This document shows positions 1 to 11,020 of a stretch of 64,000 nt of DNA, in pieces. A model generated the notes under the pieces. That model did not search any database. It was given only the letters and a program-made list of their open reading frames with translations, and was not told the DNA's origin. Source of the DNA: Mycolicibacter arupensis (GTDB lineage: Bacteria; Actinomycetota; Actinomycetes; Mycobacteriales; Mycobacteriaceae); contig NZ_MVHH01000004.1 in the NCBI RefSeq assembly GCF_002086515.1, positions 1-64,000 of the forward strand, in the 5' to 3' direction. Position 1 is the first letter of the stretch. Each line of letters opens with the position of its first letter. Made by a program: the position numbers and the translations under genes.

Positions 1-46
1 CCCGACGATCCGGCCCCCCGACCGACGCAGCACTCTTCTCGCTCAA
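1..46 (-). CDS. possible start of a gene cut by the window edge
   Basis: On the minus strand a GGGGAGG ribosome-binding site (52-58) lies five bases before a TTG codon at 46, and the frame stays open to the window edge, reading M-S-E-K-S-A-A-S-V-G-G-P-D-R-R. It starts about 40 bases after the fadD stop, so it would be the next gene of the same transcript. Only 15 codons are visible and no family can be named. In the tesA/fadD26 locus of M. tuberculosis the next gene is the polyketide synthase ppsA; that identity here is a guess. Confidence 0.25.
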   Translation of the reverse strand, partial: MSEKSAASVGGPDRR

Positions 47-87
47 CTCAACCTCCCCGAGAGCTGCGCGAGCAGCTCGTCATCGCA

Positions 88-1845
88 TCACACAGACCGA
101 GCAGAAGCATCCAGTCGGTCGAAACCGTCCCGTTGGTAGAGCTCAACGCAGCTGGAGCGCCGGATCTTGCCGCTGGTGGTGATCGGGATCGCACCCGGCG
201 GCACCAGGACCAGGTCACCGCTGACCAGGCCGTGCGCCTTGGAAAGCGCGGCCGTTACCTTGCGACGCACCTCAGTCAGCCTGTCCTGGATCTCCTCGTC
301 GGATCCCCCCTTGTTCTTGAACTCGGCGATCGTAACAAGCTGCTCGGACTGGCCGTTCGGGATCGAGACCGCGGCCACGCGCCCACCGGTGATCTCCTGA
401 ACGGTGGCTTCGATGTCATCCGGGTAGTGATTGCGCCCATCGACGATCAGCAGGTCCTTGATACGTCCGACGATGTAGAGCTCGCGGTCGGAGATCACGC
501 CGAGGTCGCCGGTCATCAGCCAGGGACCCTGTGGGGTGCCGGGTGACGGGTTCACCAGCTTGCCGCCGAAGGTGGCCTCGGTGGCCTGCTGGTTGTGCCA
601 GTATCCGGCGGCCACGTTGGGACCGTGTGCCCAGACCTCGCCGACCTTGCCGTCCGGGTTCTCGGTGTGGGTCTCCGGGTCCACGATCCGGATGGTGCAG
701 GCCCGGGGCACGCCACAGCTGACCAACTCGACTCCGCCGTCGGGACCGCTGAGCTCGGCCGTACCGGCGGCCAGTTTGGTGTAGTCGAACCGGGGTGTCG
801 GCGGCGGGGTGCCGGGGGTGTTCGACGTGAGGTACACGCTGGCCTCGGCCAGACCGTAGCCCGGGCGCAGGGCGGCCGGGTTGATGTCGAACTTGGCGAA
901 GCGATCGACGAAGCGGCGCAGGGTAGCGGCGTGGATACGCTCCGCGCCGAGACAGAACGTGTGCACATTGGCCAAGGTCAGTCCGGCCATGTCCTCATCG
1001 GAGGTACGCCGCACCGCCAGCTCGTAGGCGAAGTTGGGTCCACCGGTGAAACCGACCGGCTGGCGCGCCAACTCCTGCATCCAGCGTGCCGGCTTGGCCA
1101 GGAAGGCCATGGGGCTCATGTGGACGGTGTGCCGGCCCAGGACCATCGGGTAGATGACGGTGCCGAGCAGACCCAGATCGTGGTAGAAGGGCATCCAGGA
1201 CACGATGTTGAGCTCGGGCGGCGGCGTTCCGCCGGTCAGCTCGAAGGTGTCTGAGGCCATCTGCAGCATGTTCGAGACCGCGTTGGTGTGGGTGACCATG
1301 ACACCGGCGGGTGTGCGGGTCGACCCGGATGTGTACTGCAGAAACGCGATCTTCGTCTGCGCCGTGGCAGTGGGCGCCGACGCCGGTTCGGAGTCCAGAT
1401 CCAAGGCGTCGATCTCGATCACCACGGGGGGTTTGCCGCCCAGACCCTTGATCGAGCTGGCGATGTCCCCCACCGCCGCCGAGGTGGTCAGGATGGCGAC
1501 CGGGGCACTGTCGCGCAGCGCCGCCGACACCCGCTCGTCGTGCACGCCGAACATGGGAACCGGCAACGGTACGGCGATCAGACCTGCTTCCAGCGCGCCA
1601 TAGAACCCGACGATGTACTCCAGGCTCTGCGGAGCCAGGATCGCGACGCGGTCACCCGGTGAGGCGCAGGTCGCCAGCTCGGCAGCAACCACCCGCACGC
1701 GGTTGCGCAACTGAGCCCACGTCACCGTTTCGCGGTAACCGGACGGGTCGACGTCGTAGTCGATAAAGGTGTAGGCCGGAGCGTCCGGCCTATCCCGCTC
1801 GAGGTTGGCCAGGATGGTCGGGATGTGCGTTTCAGTGACGGACAT
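88..1845 (-). CDS. fadD: long-chain fatty acyl-AMP ligase (FAAL, FadD26/FadD28 type)
   Basis: This 585-residue adenylating enzyme activates a fatty acid as acyl-AMP and hands it to a polyketide synthase rather than to CoA. The adenylate-forming signature Y-T-S-G-S-T-R-T-P-A-G-V is near residue 170, the SWMPFYHDLGL core motif near 218, and the C-terminal GRIKDLLIVDGRNHYPDDIE and TSGKIRR motifs are intact. The family length is about 580 residues. The ATG at 1845 follows an AGAAGGAGAAGG ribosome site. The gene lies downstream of tesA on the same strand, as fadD26 does in the phthiocerol dimycocerosate locus. The sequence resembles FadD26 from memory, but FadD24, 28 and 29 are close relatives, so I do not assign a number. 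Confidence 0.9.
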   Translation of the reverse strand: MSVTETHIPTILANLERDRPDAPAYTFIDYDVDPSGYRETVTWAQLRNRVRVVAAELATCASPGDRVAILAPQSLEYIVGFYGALEAGLIAVPLPVPMFGVHDERVSAALRDSAPVAILTTSAAVGDIASSIKGLGGKPPVVIEIDALDLDSEPASAPTATAQTKIAFLQYTSGSTRTPAGVMVTHTNAVSNMLQMASDTFELTGGTPPPELNIVSWMPFYHDLGLLGTVIYPMVLGRHTVHMSPMAFLAKPARWMQELARQPVGFTGGPNFAYELAVRRTSDEDMAGLTLANVHTFCLGAERIHAATLRRFVDRFAKFDINPAALRPGYGLAEASVYLTSNTPGTPPPTPRFDYTKLAAGTAELSGPDGGVELVSCGVPRACTIRIVDPETHTENPDGKVGEVWAHGPNVAAGYWHNQQATEATFGGKLVNPSPGTPQGPWLMTGDLGVISDRELYIVGRIKDLLIVDGRNHYPDDIEATVQEITGGRVAAVSIPNGQSEQLVTIAEFKNKGGSDEEIQDRLTEVRRKVTAALSKAHGLVSGDLVLVPPGAIPITTSGKIRRSSCVELYQRDGFDRLDASARSV

Positions 1846-2413
1846 TGGTATGCCTTCTCCTTCTGCGCTGCCAGGTCTGGGACCTCAACCTGCTGATTAG
1901 TTCGTCCCCCGTCGAGAGTCGTGTACACGTGCTCTCCGAACTGACGGTTTCGCTGCGCAAGGTCCCTACGCAGCGGAAGTATGCAATTGGATTAGCGACA
2001 TTGGGGATGCTGGTCCCGCGGGTTGAAGTCTCGCGGACACCCCTAGCGGAATGCTCAGCTGAAAGTGTCGGCCGCTACGCAGGCCGGCTGGATGCACTGC
2101 CGGATGAGAACTGGGGCGGGGACTTCCGGGCGCAGCGATCGCCCGGCCGACACGGCCGGTGCGGAGAATTCGACCAACGCCACGGGTATCCCTTCTGGAT
2201 GTTTGCAACGTGCGCTAAAACTCCTTGGACCCCGACATCCCAGGCGTTTCCCTCCGCGGAGGCTACCACGTAAGCACTGCTGACAGGCAATTTATGGCCC
2301 ACATACAGCGCAAACGCAGCAGATCCGCCATAGTAGCGGACAAGTCTTTAGCCCGCACCACAAGCAACTTCGGCAACAAGAGTTAATTCACATGCGGATT
2401 ACCGAATCGCGCG
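1846..2413. other. 568-base gap between tesA and fadD
   Basis: No convincing gene was found here. The open frames on both strands are short and have no recognisable family. The part from about 2280 to 2400 is visibly richer in A and T than its surroundings and is the likely site of a fadD promoter; a minus-strand TACTAT hexamer lies at 2330-2335 but has no good -35 partner. In the M. tuberculosis PDIM locus a small gene (Rv2929) sits between tesA and fadD26; no homologue could be seen here. Confidence 0.4.
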
Positions 2414-3130
2414 TCAGACCTGGCAATATTGCGTGATCTTGTTCTCGATATCGCCGACCAGTTCCGGCAGGTGATCATTGACGTAGAAGTGGTGTCCCGG
2501 AGCGGTGAACACCCTCGCACTGAACTCGCCGGTCGTGCGTTGCGCCCACGGACCCACCTTTTCCTCGGTGGCGACGTCATCTTCGTCACCATGGAACGCG
2601 AATATGGGACAGGTCACCCGAGCGTCGGGGGGGCAGTCGTAGTTCGCGATGGCTTTCAGCCCGCGCAACGTCGGAAGAATCTTCGCCGCGAACTCTTCAT
2701 TTTCCAAGAATTCGGGGTTAACGCCCGTCATGCTGCTGACCGCATCAAGCAGGCCACGATCGGATTCGGGAATGTTGTCGTAGCCGGCTCGTCCCGGTGC
2801 CCCGGCCGCCGACACGAACAGCGCCGCGATCCGGTGCCCGTCCGCCTCGAAGCGGCGGGCTACCTCGAAGGCCAGCAGCGCCCCCATGCTGTGGCCGAAA
2901 AAAGCGACCGGCCCATCGCCCGGGCTCGGCGGGGCAACCGTCTTACAGACCTGGTCGGCAAGGTCTTCGATACTGGTGAAGGCGCCAAGATCGTGTGTTC
3001 CACCCTTACCCGGGTACTGCACCCCGATGCGCTTGACATCGGTGGTGAACGCCTTGGAGAACGGAACGTAGTACTGCGGCGATCCGCCGGCGTGCGGGAA
3101 GATGTAGAGCTTCGGCGTACGGTCAGTCAC
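2414..3130 (-). CDS. tesA: type II thioesterase, TesA-like
   Basis: This 238-residue alpha/beta hydrolase resembles mycobacterial TesA, which releases or edits acyl chains on the polyketide synthases that build phthiocerol and phenolic glycolipids. It opens with LYIFPHAGGSPQYYVPFS, typical of the thioesterase family. The nucleophile elbow GHSMG is near residue 96 and the catalytic histidine is in PGHHFYVND near 213; GDEDDVA near 185 supplies the likely acid. The start is a GTG at 3130. It is in line with fadD, 568 bases further downstream. The pair suggests one lipid pathway, though the same thioesterase class also serves siderophore and other lipid clusters. Confidence 0.85.
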   Translation of the reverse strand: MTDRTPKLYIFPHAGGSPQYYVPFSKAFTTDVKRIGVQYPGKGGTHDLGAFTSIEDLADQVCKTVAPPSPGDGPVAFFGHSMGALLAFEVARRFEADGHRIAALFVSAAGAPGRAGYDNIPESDRGLLDAVSSMTGVNPEFLENEEFAAKILPTLRGLKAIANYDCPPDARVTCPIFAFHGDEDDVATEEKVGPWAQRTTGEFSARVFTAPGHHFYVNDHLPELVGDIENKITQYCQV

Positions 3131-3182
3131 CCGGCAACCCTACCGGCGTAGCCCAGCGGCCAAAGCACTGCGAGCCGGGATG

Positions 3183-4448
3183 TCAGCCCGCCGCCGCATC
3201 CCGCTCGACAAACGGTGAGCCCAGCCGCGGGATGCCGGCGTAACCGTGCCGGCGGCCGCGCGCGGCTCCGCGGCGGATCAGGGCGGCCGTTCCGACGAAT
3301 CCCGCGTGGTCGACCGCGACGAACGGTGTCAGCAGTCGGTTGTGCACGAATCCGATCGCCAGACCGGAAGCCGGATCGGCCCAGCCCATGGACCCACCCA
3401 GACCGACGTGGCCGAATCCGGGCAACGCAGTCCCATAGGGGATCGCGTGATAGCCGAGATGGAATGCCAGTGGAAGCCCGATGGTGCGGTCCAGCTCGAG
3501 GGTGCGCCGGCCGGTCAGGCCCCCCACCAGGCGACGCGACAGCAGCTGGGTGCCATTGATCTGCCCACCGTTGGCCAGTGCGCCGTAAAGCCGGGCCAGA
3601 CCCCGGGCGGTAGTCACCCCGTTGAGGGAGGCGGCCTCGGTGTCCAGGAACGGGGTGTCGCCGCGCACGGTGTCCATCACGCCCGGGAAGTAGAACGCGC
3701 CGAACCCTCCCGACCGCCGCATCCCTGCGGCCCGGGGCGCCAGCAGATCCACGAGCGGGCGCCGCCGGCTGCGCTGGGGCATGATGATCTCCGCCGCGAC
3801 AGTCGGCGCACTGACCGGCGGCCTGCCCAGGTGCAGGCCATCGGTGTCCAGCGGCCCGGCTAACTCGCTGCGGAACAGCTCACGCATGCCCATTCCGGTG
3901 ACGGAACGCGCCAGCCCGGAGACCAGCCAGCCATAGGTGAGCGCGTGATAGGCGGGTTTGCCGCGTTCGGGTCCAGGCTTGGCGGCCGCCATCCGGGCCT
4001 CCATCGTCATGTGGTCGAGAAGGTCTGACCGCCTGGCGCCGTTGAGGTGGGTCAGTCCCGCCCGGTGGCCCAACAGCTCGCGAACCGTGATCGCAGCTTT
4101 GCCGTTGGCCCCGAAGTCCGGCCAGTACTGCGCCACCGGCACGTCATACTCGATCAGTCCCCGGTCCACGAGCCGGTGAATGACCGTCGATGCCGCACCC
4201 TTGGTCGCCGAGAACACCATGGCCCCGGTATCGACCGACCACGGCACCCGTCCCGCCCGGTCCGACCACCCGGTCCAGACGTCCACAACGGGCTTGCCGT
4301 CGAGGTAGACCGCGAGAGCACCACCACCGAACCGGCGGCCTGGGAACATTGCCGCGAAAGCGCGCACAGCACAAGCGAAATTGGGATCGGCAGCGCCGTG
4401 CACGTTCGCCGGCAGCGCTGCCCCGCGAACCCTGAGATGCTGTGTCAT
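3183..4448 (-). CDS. lipL: LipL-type esterase, beta-lactamase fold
   Basis: This 421-residue serine hydrolase of the class C beta-lactamase/esterase family resembles M. tuberculosis LipL (Rv1497), a cell-wall-associated esterase. The SxxK motif is S-A-T-K near residue 80 and the tyrosine motif is YHALTYGW near 150; the C-terminal GFGHVGLGGSMGWADP block is typical. An upstream ATG at 4499 is possible, but the ATG at 4448 is preferred: a TAGATT -10 hexamer lies seven bases before it, which fits leaderless transcription, and the extra 17 residues look unlike the family. It lies just downstream of meaB on the same strand but appears to have its own promoter and operator. Confidence 0.88.
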   Translation of the reverse strand: MTQHLRVRGAALPANVHGAADPNFACAVRAFAAMFPGRRFGGGALAVYLDGKPVVDVWTGWSDRAGRVPWSVDTGAMVFSATKGAASTVIHRLVDRGLIEYDVPVAQYWPDFGANGKAAITVRELLGHRAGLTHLNGARRSDLLDHMTMEARMAAAKPGPERGKPAYHALTYGWLVSGLARSVTGMGMRELFRSELAGPLDTDGLHLGRPPVSAPTVAAEIIMPQRSRRRPLVDLLAPRAAGMRRSGGFGAFYFPGVMDTVRGDTPFLDTEAASLNGVTTARGLARLYGALANGGQINGTQLLSRRLVGGLTGRRTLELDRTIGLPLAFHLGYHAIPYGTALPGFGHVGLGGSMGWADPASGLAIGFVHNRLLTPFVAVDHAGFVGTAALIRRGAARGRRHGYAGIPRLGSPFVERDAAAG

Positions 4449-4455
4449 AGCGGGG

Positions 4456-4461
4456 AATCTA
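4456..4461 (-). promoter_or_regulatory. -10 hexamer TAGATT for lipL
   Basis: TAGATT on the minus strand is followed by seven bases and then the ATG at 4448. It fits the mycobacterial TANNNT -10 pattern and would give a transcript starting at or next to the start codon. No good -35 is visible. Confidence 0.5.
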
Positions 4462-4473
4462 CCGCGCCGACGG

Positions 4474-4489
4474 TCCAACATAAGTTGGA
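4474..4489. promoter_or_regulatory. palindromic operator candidate upstream of lipL
   Basis: TCCAACATAAGTTGGA is a perfect 6-base inverted repeat with a 4-base centre. It ends 12 bases upstream of the lipL -10 hexamer, so a bound protein would cover the -35 position. The size and symmetry suit a TetR- or MarR-type repressor, but no regulator gene is adjacent and the motif matches no box I know. Confidence 0.45.
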
Positions 4490-4518
4490 TTACGGCCATT
4501 GAGTCCAGATCGTGTCCG

Positions 4519-5508
4519 CTACTCCCAGATGGCGCCGAGAATGCGCTGCGCAGCCAACGCGGGAGTCAGGTCCCCGCTGAGCACCTGCTGCTCCACCTCG
4601 GCACGCAGTGCGCGCACGGCCGGACCCGAGAGCGCGCGGTCGAGTACAGCGTCACGGACCAGCTGGCGCGTCCAATCCACCTGTTGCGCCCGTCGCCGGG
4701 CATCGAACTCGCCGGCGTCGATCAGCGTTTGTCGATGCCGCTCCACCGTGTCCCAGAACTCCGTCAGCCCCGTTCCTTCGATAGCGCTCATCGTCAGAAC
4801 CGGTGGTAGCCAGAGCGTTTCGCGGGGATAGATGAGCCGGATCGCGGTGGACAACTCCCGTGCGGCGAGCCGCGCCTCGGCGAGGTGGTTGCCGTCGGCC
4901 TTGTTGACCACCACGATGTCGGCCAGTTCCAGCACACCCTTCTTGATGCCCTGCAACTGGTCGCCGGTGCGGGCCAGCGTCAAGAAGACGAAGGTGTCGA
5001 CCATGTTGGCCACCGTGACCTCGGACTGACCGACGCCGACGGTCTCGATCAGGATCACGTCGAAGCCGGCGGCCTCCAGCAGCACCACCGTCTCCCGAGT
5101 CGCCTTGGCGACCCCGCCCAGGGTGCCCGACGTCGGCGACGGACGGATGTAGGCGCGTTCGTGCGTCCCCAACCGCTGCATCCGGGTCTTGTCGCCCAGG
5201 ATCGAACCACCGGTGCGGGTCGACGACGGGTCGACCGCCAGTACCGCGACCCGGTGGCCCTGCTCGATGAGATGCATGCCGAGGGCTTCGATGGTGGTCG
5301 ACTTGCCCACGCCGGGTACGCCGGTGATCCCCACCCGTCGAGCCCCACCGGCGTCCGGCAGCAGCGCCAGCAGTAGTTCCTGCGCCTGCTGTCGGTGGTC
5401 GGGGCGGGTGGACTCGACCAGGGTGATGGCCCTGGGCAGCACGGACCGGTCCCCGGAGCGCACCGCTGCCGCCAGCTCGGCAACGGTGTCAGAAACGTTG
5501 TCGGCCAT
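4519..5508 (-). CDS. meaB: MeaB GTPase, chaperone of methylmalonyl-CoA mutase
   Basis: This 329-residue G3E-family GTPase is homologous to MeaB/ArgK (Rv1496). It gates adenosylcobalamin loading into methylmalonyl-CoA mutase and protects the enzyme from inactivation. The P-loop GVPGVGKST is near residue 62, the DPSS motif near 93, the ETVGVGQSE switch region near 155, and NKAD of the nucleotide-specificity motif near 202. The length is normal. The ATG at 5508 directly abuts the mutB stop codon with no spacer, so the two are translated together, as expected for a mutase and its chaperone. The old annotation as an arginine/ornithine transport kinase is misleading. Confidence 0.95.
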   Translation of the reverse strand: MADNVSDTVAELAAAVRSGDRSVLPRAITLVESTRPDHRQQAQELLLALLPDAGGARRVGITGVPGVGKSTTIEALGMHLIEQGHRVAVLAVDPSSTRTGGSILGDKTRMQRLGTHERAYIRPSPTSGTLGGVAKATRETVVLLEAAGFDVILIETVGVGQSEVTVANMVDTFVFLTLARTGDQLQGIKKGVLELADIVVVNKADGNHLAEARLAARELSTAIRLIYPRETLWLPPVLTMSAIEGTGLTEFWDTVERHRQTLIDAGEFDARRRAQQVDWTRQLVRDAVLDRALSGPAVRALRAEVEQQVLSGDLTPALAAQRILGAIWE

Positions 5509-7806
<2,298 letters not shown>

Positions 7807-7811
7807 GGCTC

Positions 7812-9719
7812 TTAGGCCCCCAATCGGTTCAAAATGTCCGACAATGCCTGCACCGCATCAATTTTCATGGTCAGGTAGTCGTCCGGCTTCGGATCGTCGT
7901 CAGCGCCGCCAGCCAGCGCTTTCGCCGGCCCAGCCAGGTAAACCCGGTCGACACCGGCGGCCCGAGCCGCCGCGATGACGCCGGCCGCCTCCGACCCGTA
8001 CCGGCCATCGGTCCCGCACAGCACCGCCACACCTGACCCGCCGGCCTGCGCCACCGCCGCCGCCACCTGCTCGGCCTCCACCGGGCCGGGGTTGATCACC
8101 GCGATTCCGCCGGAGGCCAGCAAGTTGGCGGCGAACGTGGTCCGAATGTTGTGCTCGGCCATCGGCCCCAAGGGCAGCAACAGCGCCTGCGGCCGGGCGC
8201 CGGTGCGTGCCAGGAAGGCGTCGGAGCGGTCACGCAGCGCCTCGAATTGCGCGGCGTAGCGGCGCAACCCGGCCGCACTGGCTTCGGTCGCCGCAGGCGG
8301 CAACGGCGGTTCGTCCAGGTTCGGGTACTCGTTGACCCCGGTGATCGCGCTACGCCGGTGCGCGATGTCCTCGGCCCTGGCGGCCGCCACCTCGGCGATC
8401 CGCTCGCCGATGTGCCCACGCGCGGCCTCAAAGCCGCCGAGTCCTTCGATCTCCTGGAACTGGCTCCACGCCTGCTGAGCCAATTGCTCGGTGAGGTCTT
8501 CGACAAACCAGGACCCGCCTGCCGGGTCGAGGACCTGGCCCAGGTGCGACTCCTCCAGCAACAGCAGCTGGGTGTTGCGGGCGATCCGGCGGGCGAAGCT
8601 GGCCGCGGTGCCGGGCTGGCCACCCGGGATCACCGAGTCGAACGGCCACACCAGCACGGTGTCCGCCCCACCGACGCCGGCACCGAAGGCGGCCAACGTG
8701 GTGCGCAGCATGTTCACCCACGGATCCCGTTGGGTCATCATCGCCAGTGACGTCTCGGCATGCACGACGGCGGCACCGGCTTCCGGCGCCCCGGCCACCT
8801 CGGCGACCCGCGCCCACAGCTGGCGCGCCGCGCGGATCTTGGCGATGGTGATGAACTGGTCGTCATCGGCGGCGATCCGGAAGCTGATCTGACGTGCCGC
8901 GTCGGCGACCGACAGGCCGGAATCGGTGAGCAGGCGCAGGTAGGCCACCGCGGCGGCCAGCGCACCCGCCAACTCCCCGGATGCCCCGGCGCCCAAGTTG
9001 TGAAGGGCCGGGCCGTTGACGGCGATGGCCCGAACCCCGTGGCGACCGGCCGCGCGCGAGGCCACCGCGAGCACCTCGTCGATCGACGGTGCCTGGTATC
9101 CACCCAGCGGCGCGATCAGCGGGTCAGCACCCAGGTCCACCGAAAGGCCGGCGCGGCTGTCTGGGGCAATCGCATCGATCAACGCCAGCATCGTGTCTGC
9201 GGCCGTCGTGTAGTCGCCGGCCTGCGCCCCGTCCAGGAGCACGGGAACGAGCTCCAGATAGACGTCGCTGAAGACCCCCCGCAGCTCGGCTGCCGGCACT
9301 CCCCCGTCCCCGACCCGTAGGGTCACCGCGCTGGTTCCGTCAGTCAGAGCGCTCAGTACGGCCGCGTTGACGTCGGCCGCAGACCCCGGCCCGCCGGCGG
9401 GAAAGACCTCGGCAACCTTCCATCCGCTGAGGACGTCACGCCGGGCGTCCGCGCCGCGCACGTAGGGCCAGTTTCCCGGCAACGGAGGCTCGGGCAGCGC
9501 GTCGAACGCGGTGTAGAGGGGTCGAATGGCGAACCCGACCTGGCCCGCCAATCCCTCCACGGCGGTGTCCAGCAGCCGCTCGGGCTCACCACCGGTCTGT
9601 GCGTCGATCTCGGCCGGCTCGCGGCGCGCGCTCTTGGCCAGCACCCCGGCCACGGCGGCACGCCACCGGGCCCGGGCCTGCTCCATGCCGGCGGATTCGG
9701 CGGACACGTCGATGGACAC
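7812..9719 (-). CDS. mutA: methylmalonyl-CoA mutase small subunit
   Basis: This 635-residue non-catalytic partner of MutB forms the heterodimer. It shares the barrel fold and domain order of MutB. In its C-terminal domain the cobalamin-ligating D-x-H-x-x-G is replaced by [12 protein letters not shown] near residue 575, as is normal for small subunits that do not bind B12. The GTG at 9719 is preceded by an AGGAG ribosome site 7 bases upstream. It is the first gene of the mut operon, and its upstream region holds a cluster of palindromes (9736-9766) shared with a divergent gene. Confidence 0.95.
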   Translation of the reverse strand: MSIDVSAESAGMEQARARWRAAVAGVLAKSARREPAEIDAQTGGEPERLLDTAVEGLAGQVGFAIRPLYTAFDALPEPPLPGNWPYVRGADARRDVLSGWKVAEVFPAGGPGSAADVNAAVLSALTDGTSAVTLRVGDGGVPAAELRGVFSDVYLELVPVLLDGAQAGDYTTAADTMLALIDAIAPDSRAGLSVDLGADPLIAPLGGYQAPSIDEVLAVASRAAGRHGVRAIAVNGPALHNLGAGASGELAGALAAAVAYLRLLTDSGLSVADAARQISFRIAADDDQFITIAKIRAARQLWARVAEVAGAPEAGAAVVHAETSLAMMTQRDPWVNMLRTTLAAFGAGVGGADTVLVWPFDSVIPGGQPGTAASFARRIARNTQLLLLEESHLGQVLDPAGGSWFVEDLTEQLAQQAWSQFQEIEGLGGFEAARGHIGERIAEVAAARAEDIAHRRSAITGVNEYPNLDEPPLPPAATEASAAGLRRYAAQFEALRDRSDAFLARTGARPQALLLPLGPMAEHNIRTTFAANLLASGGIAVINPGPVEAEQVAAAVAQAGGSGVAVLCGTDGRYGSEAAGVIAAARAAGVDRVYLAGPAKALAGGADDDPKPDDYLTMKIDAVQALSDILNRLGA

Positions 9720-9735
9720 CGGCGACTCCTGTGGT

Positions 9736-9766
9736 TACTCGCGAGTAGCTGATGAATCGCTACTCG
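9736..9766. promoter_or_regulatory. clustered palindromes upstream of mutA
   Basis: TACTCGCGAGTA (9736-9747) is a perfect 12-base palindrome. Its right arm also pairs with a third copy: CGAGTAGC (9742-9749) and GCTACTCG (9759-9766) form a perfect 8-base inverted repeat with a 9-base spacer. The same CTACTCG unit therefore occurs three times in 31 bases, 17-47 bases upstream of the mutA start and between divergent genes. This looks like a cooperative repressor operator. It does not match the PrpR motif as I recall it. Confidence 0.5.
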
Positions 9767-9870
9767 ACACGTGCCAACCAGGCTAAATGATGCCGCTCGG
9801 CCGACACGGACGAGGTACGTCGAGCGTGGAAACGCCCATTGCGCGACGCCGGCCGTTAACCCCCGGGCCG

Positions 9871-9876
9871 TAGGCT
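9871..9876 (+). promoter_or_regulatory. -10 hexamer TAGGCT of the TVP38-type gene
   Basis: TAGGCT is followed by eight bases and the GTG at 9885, so the transcript would be leaderless or nearly so. Confidence 0.4.
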
Positions 9877-9884
9877 GGGGACTT

Positions 9885-10649
9885 GTGACGTCCGCTGCGA
9901 CCCGAATCCCGCAGGTGCTGCGTGGCGCGTGGGCGGCGTTCATCGGCACCGCGCGCCAGGTGGCACTGCGGCGGTTGGCGTTGACCACAACCGTGCTGGC
10001 GAGCCTGGTCGCGGTGGCGTTGCTGGTGCCGGTCCCCACGGCTGTGCAATTGCGGGACTGGGCGCAGACCTTGGGCCCGTGGTTTCCGCTAGCGTTTCTG
10101 GCGGCACACACCCTGGTCACCGTTTTCCCCTTCCCCCGCACCGCCTTCACGCTGGCCGCCGGACTTCTGTTCGGCCCGTGGCTCGGCGTCGTCCTGGCGG
10201 TGGTCGCCAGCGCGCTGAGCGCGGTAGCGACCCTGATCCTCATGCGGGTGTTCGGGTGGCAGGTGAGCCGGCTGGTGCGACACCCGCGACTGGATGCGGT
10301 CAACGCTCGGCTGCGTCGGCGTGGCTGGCCCGCGGTGGTGTCGCTGCGGTTGATTCCGGCGATCCCCTTCTCGGTGATCAACTATGCCGCCGGCGCCTCG
10401 GCGGTGCGAGCGCTGCCGTACACGCTGGCCACCTTGGTCGGACTGCTCCCGGGCACCGCGGCTGTGGTGGTGCTCGGCGACGCCCTGACCGGTGAGGTGA
10501 GCCCGCTGTTGTTCGCGGTGTCGGCATGCACCGCCGCTGTCGGGGTGGCCCTGTTGGCCTATGAGATCCGCATGCACCGCCGGCACCGGCCTGGCCCCGA
10601 CACGCAGGCATATCGCATCGATCCCGCCGAACCGGCGGCCATCGGCTGA
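9885..10649 (+). CDS. TVP38/TMEM64 (DedA-related) membrane protein
   Basis: This 254-residue integral membrane protein of the TVP38/TMEM64 (SNARE-associated) family corresponds to Rv1491c. There are about five or six hydrophobic segments, with the family signature FPFPRTAFTLAAGLLFGPWLG near residue 78 and GWPAVVSLRLIPAIPFSVIN near 145. Relatives are thought to move or scramble lipids or polyprenyl carriers; no substrate can be read here. The GTG at 9885 is chosen over further-upstream codons because a TAGGCT -10 hexamer (9871-9876) lies eight bases before it and the protein then has the usual length. It is divergent from mutA. Confidence 0.82.
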   Translation: MTSAATRIPQVLRGAWAAFIGTARQVALRRLALTTTVLASLVAVALLVPVPTAVQLRDWAQTLGPWFPLAFLAAHTLVTVFPFPRTAFTLAAGLLFGPWLGVVLAVVASALSAVATLILMRVFGWQVSRLVRHPRLDAVNARLRRRGWPAVVSLRLIPAIPFSVINYAAGASAVRALPYTLATLVGLLPGTAAVVVLGDALTGEVSPLLFAVSACTAAVGVALLAYEIRMHRRHRPGPDTQAYRIDPAEPAAIG

Positions 10650-10729
10650 TCGCGGCCGATCAGGCCCGACGCACCTGCGGAATCAGGCGTACCTTGCAAC
10701 CGTGAGCTGATCTAGCGTTAGGGCGTCTG

Positions 10730-11020
10730 ATGAGCAGGTGGCGGCGGCGTTCGGCGCAGCGATCCCCATCGGTGGCCGTGCTCGCCGATCTGGGACCGGG
10801 GCAGCGGGCCACCATCACCGGTGTGATGGCGCATGCTCCAGATGCGGTGGCGGCCCGCCTGCGCCAACTGGGTTTTCGTGCGACCGCTCGCGTCGACGTG
10901 ATCCGCCGGGCGCCGCTGGGCGACCCCACGATCTACCGCGTCCAGGACACCGAACTGTGCCTGCGGCGCCGAGAGGCCCAGCTGATCCGGATCGACGCCG
11001 AGGGTGATGGCCGGCCATGA
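10730..11020 (+). CDS. feoA: FeoA family ferrous iron transport protein
   Basis: This 96-residue small cytosolic protein has the SH3-like FeoA fold: LADLGPGQRATITGV near residue 18, LRQLGFRATARVDVIRRAPLGDP near 45, then Y-R-V-Q-D-T-E-L-C-L-R-R. FeoA binds FeoB and supports Fe(II) uptake. It overlaps feoB by four bases (ATGA), so translation is coupled. A candidate -10 TAGCGT lies at 10713-10718, eleven bases before the ATG. I could not find an IdeR iron box upstream. M. tuberculosis lacks feoAB as I recall, so this locus is a lineage-specific insertion relative to that genome. Confidence 0.85.
   Translation: MSRWRRRSAQRSPSVAVLADLGPGQRATITGVMAHAPDAVAARLRQLGFRATARVDVIRRAPLGDPTIYRVQDTELCLRRREAQLIRIDAEGDGRP

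Noticed and set aside
1845..2273. Possible plus-strand gene in the tesA-fadD gap
   Set aside because: It starts inside the fadD ribosome-site region, has no ribosome site of its own and no recognisable protein features.
10650..10729. IdeR iron box upstream of feoA
   Set aside because: The region was compared with the 19-base IdeR consensus and no acceptable match was seen on either strand.
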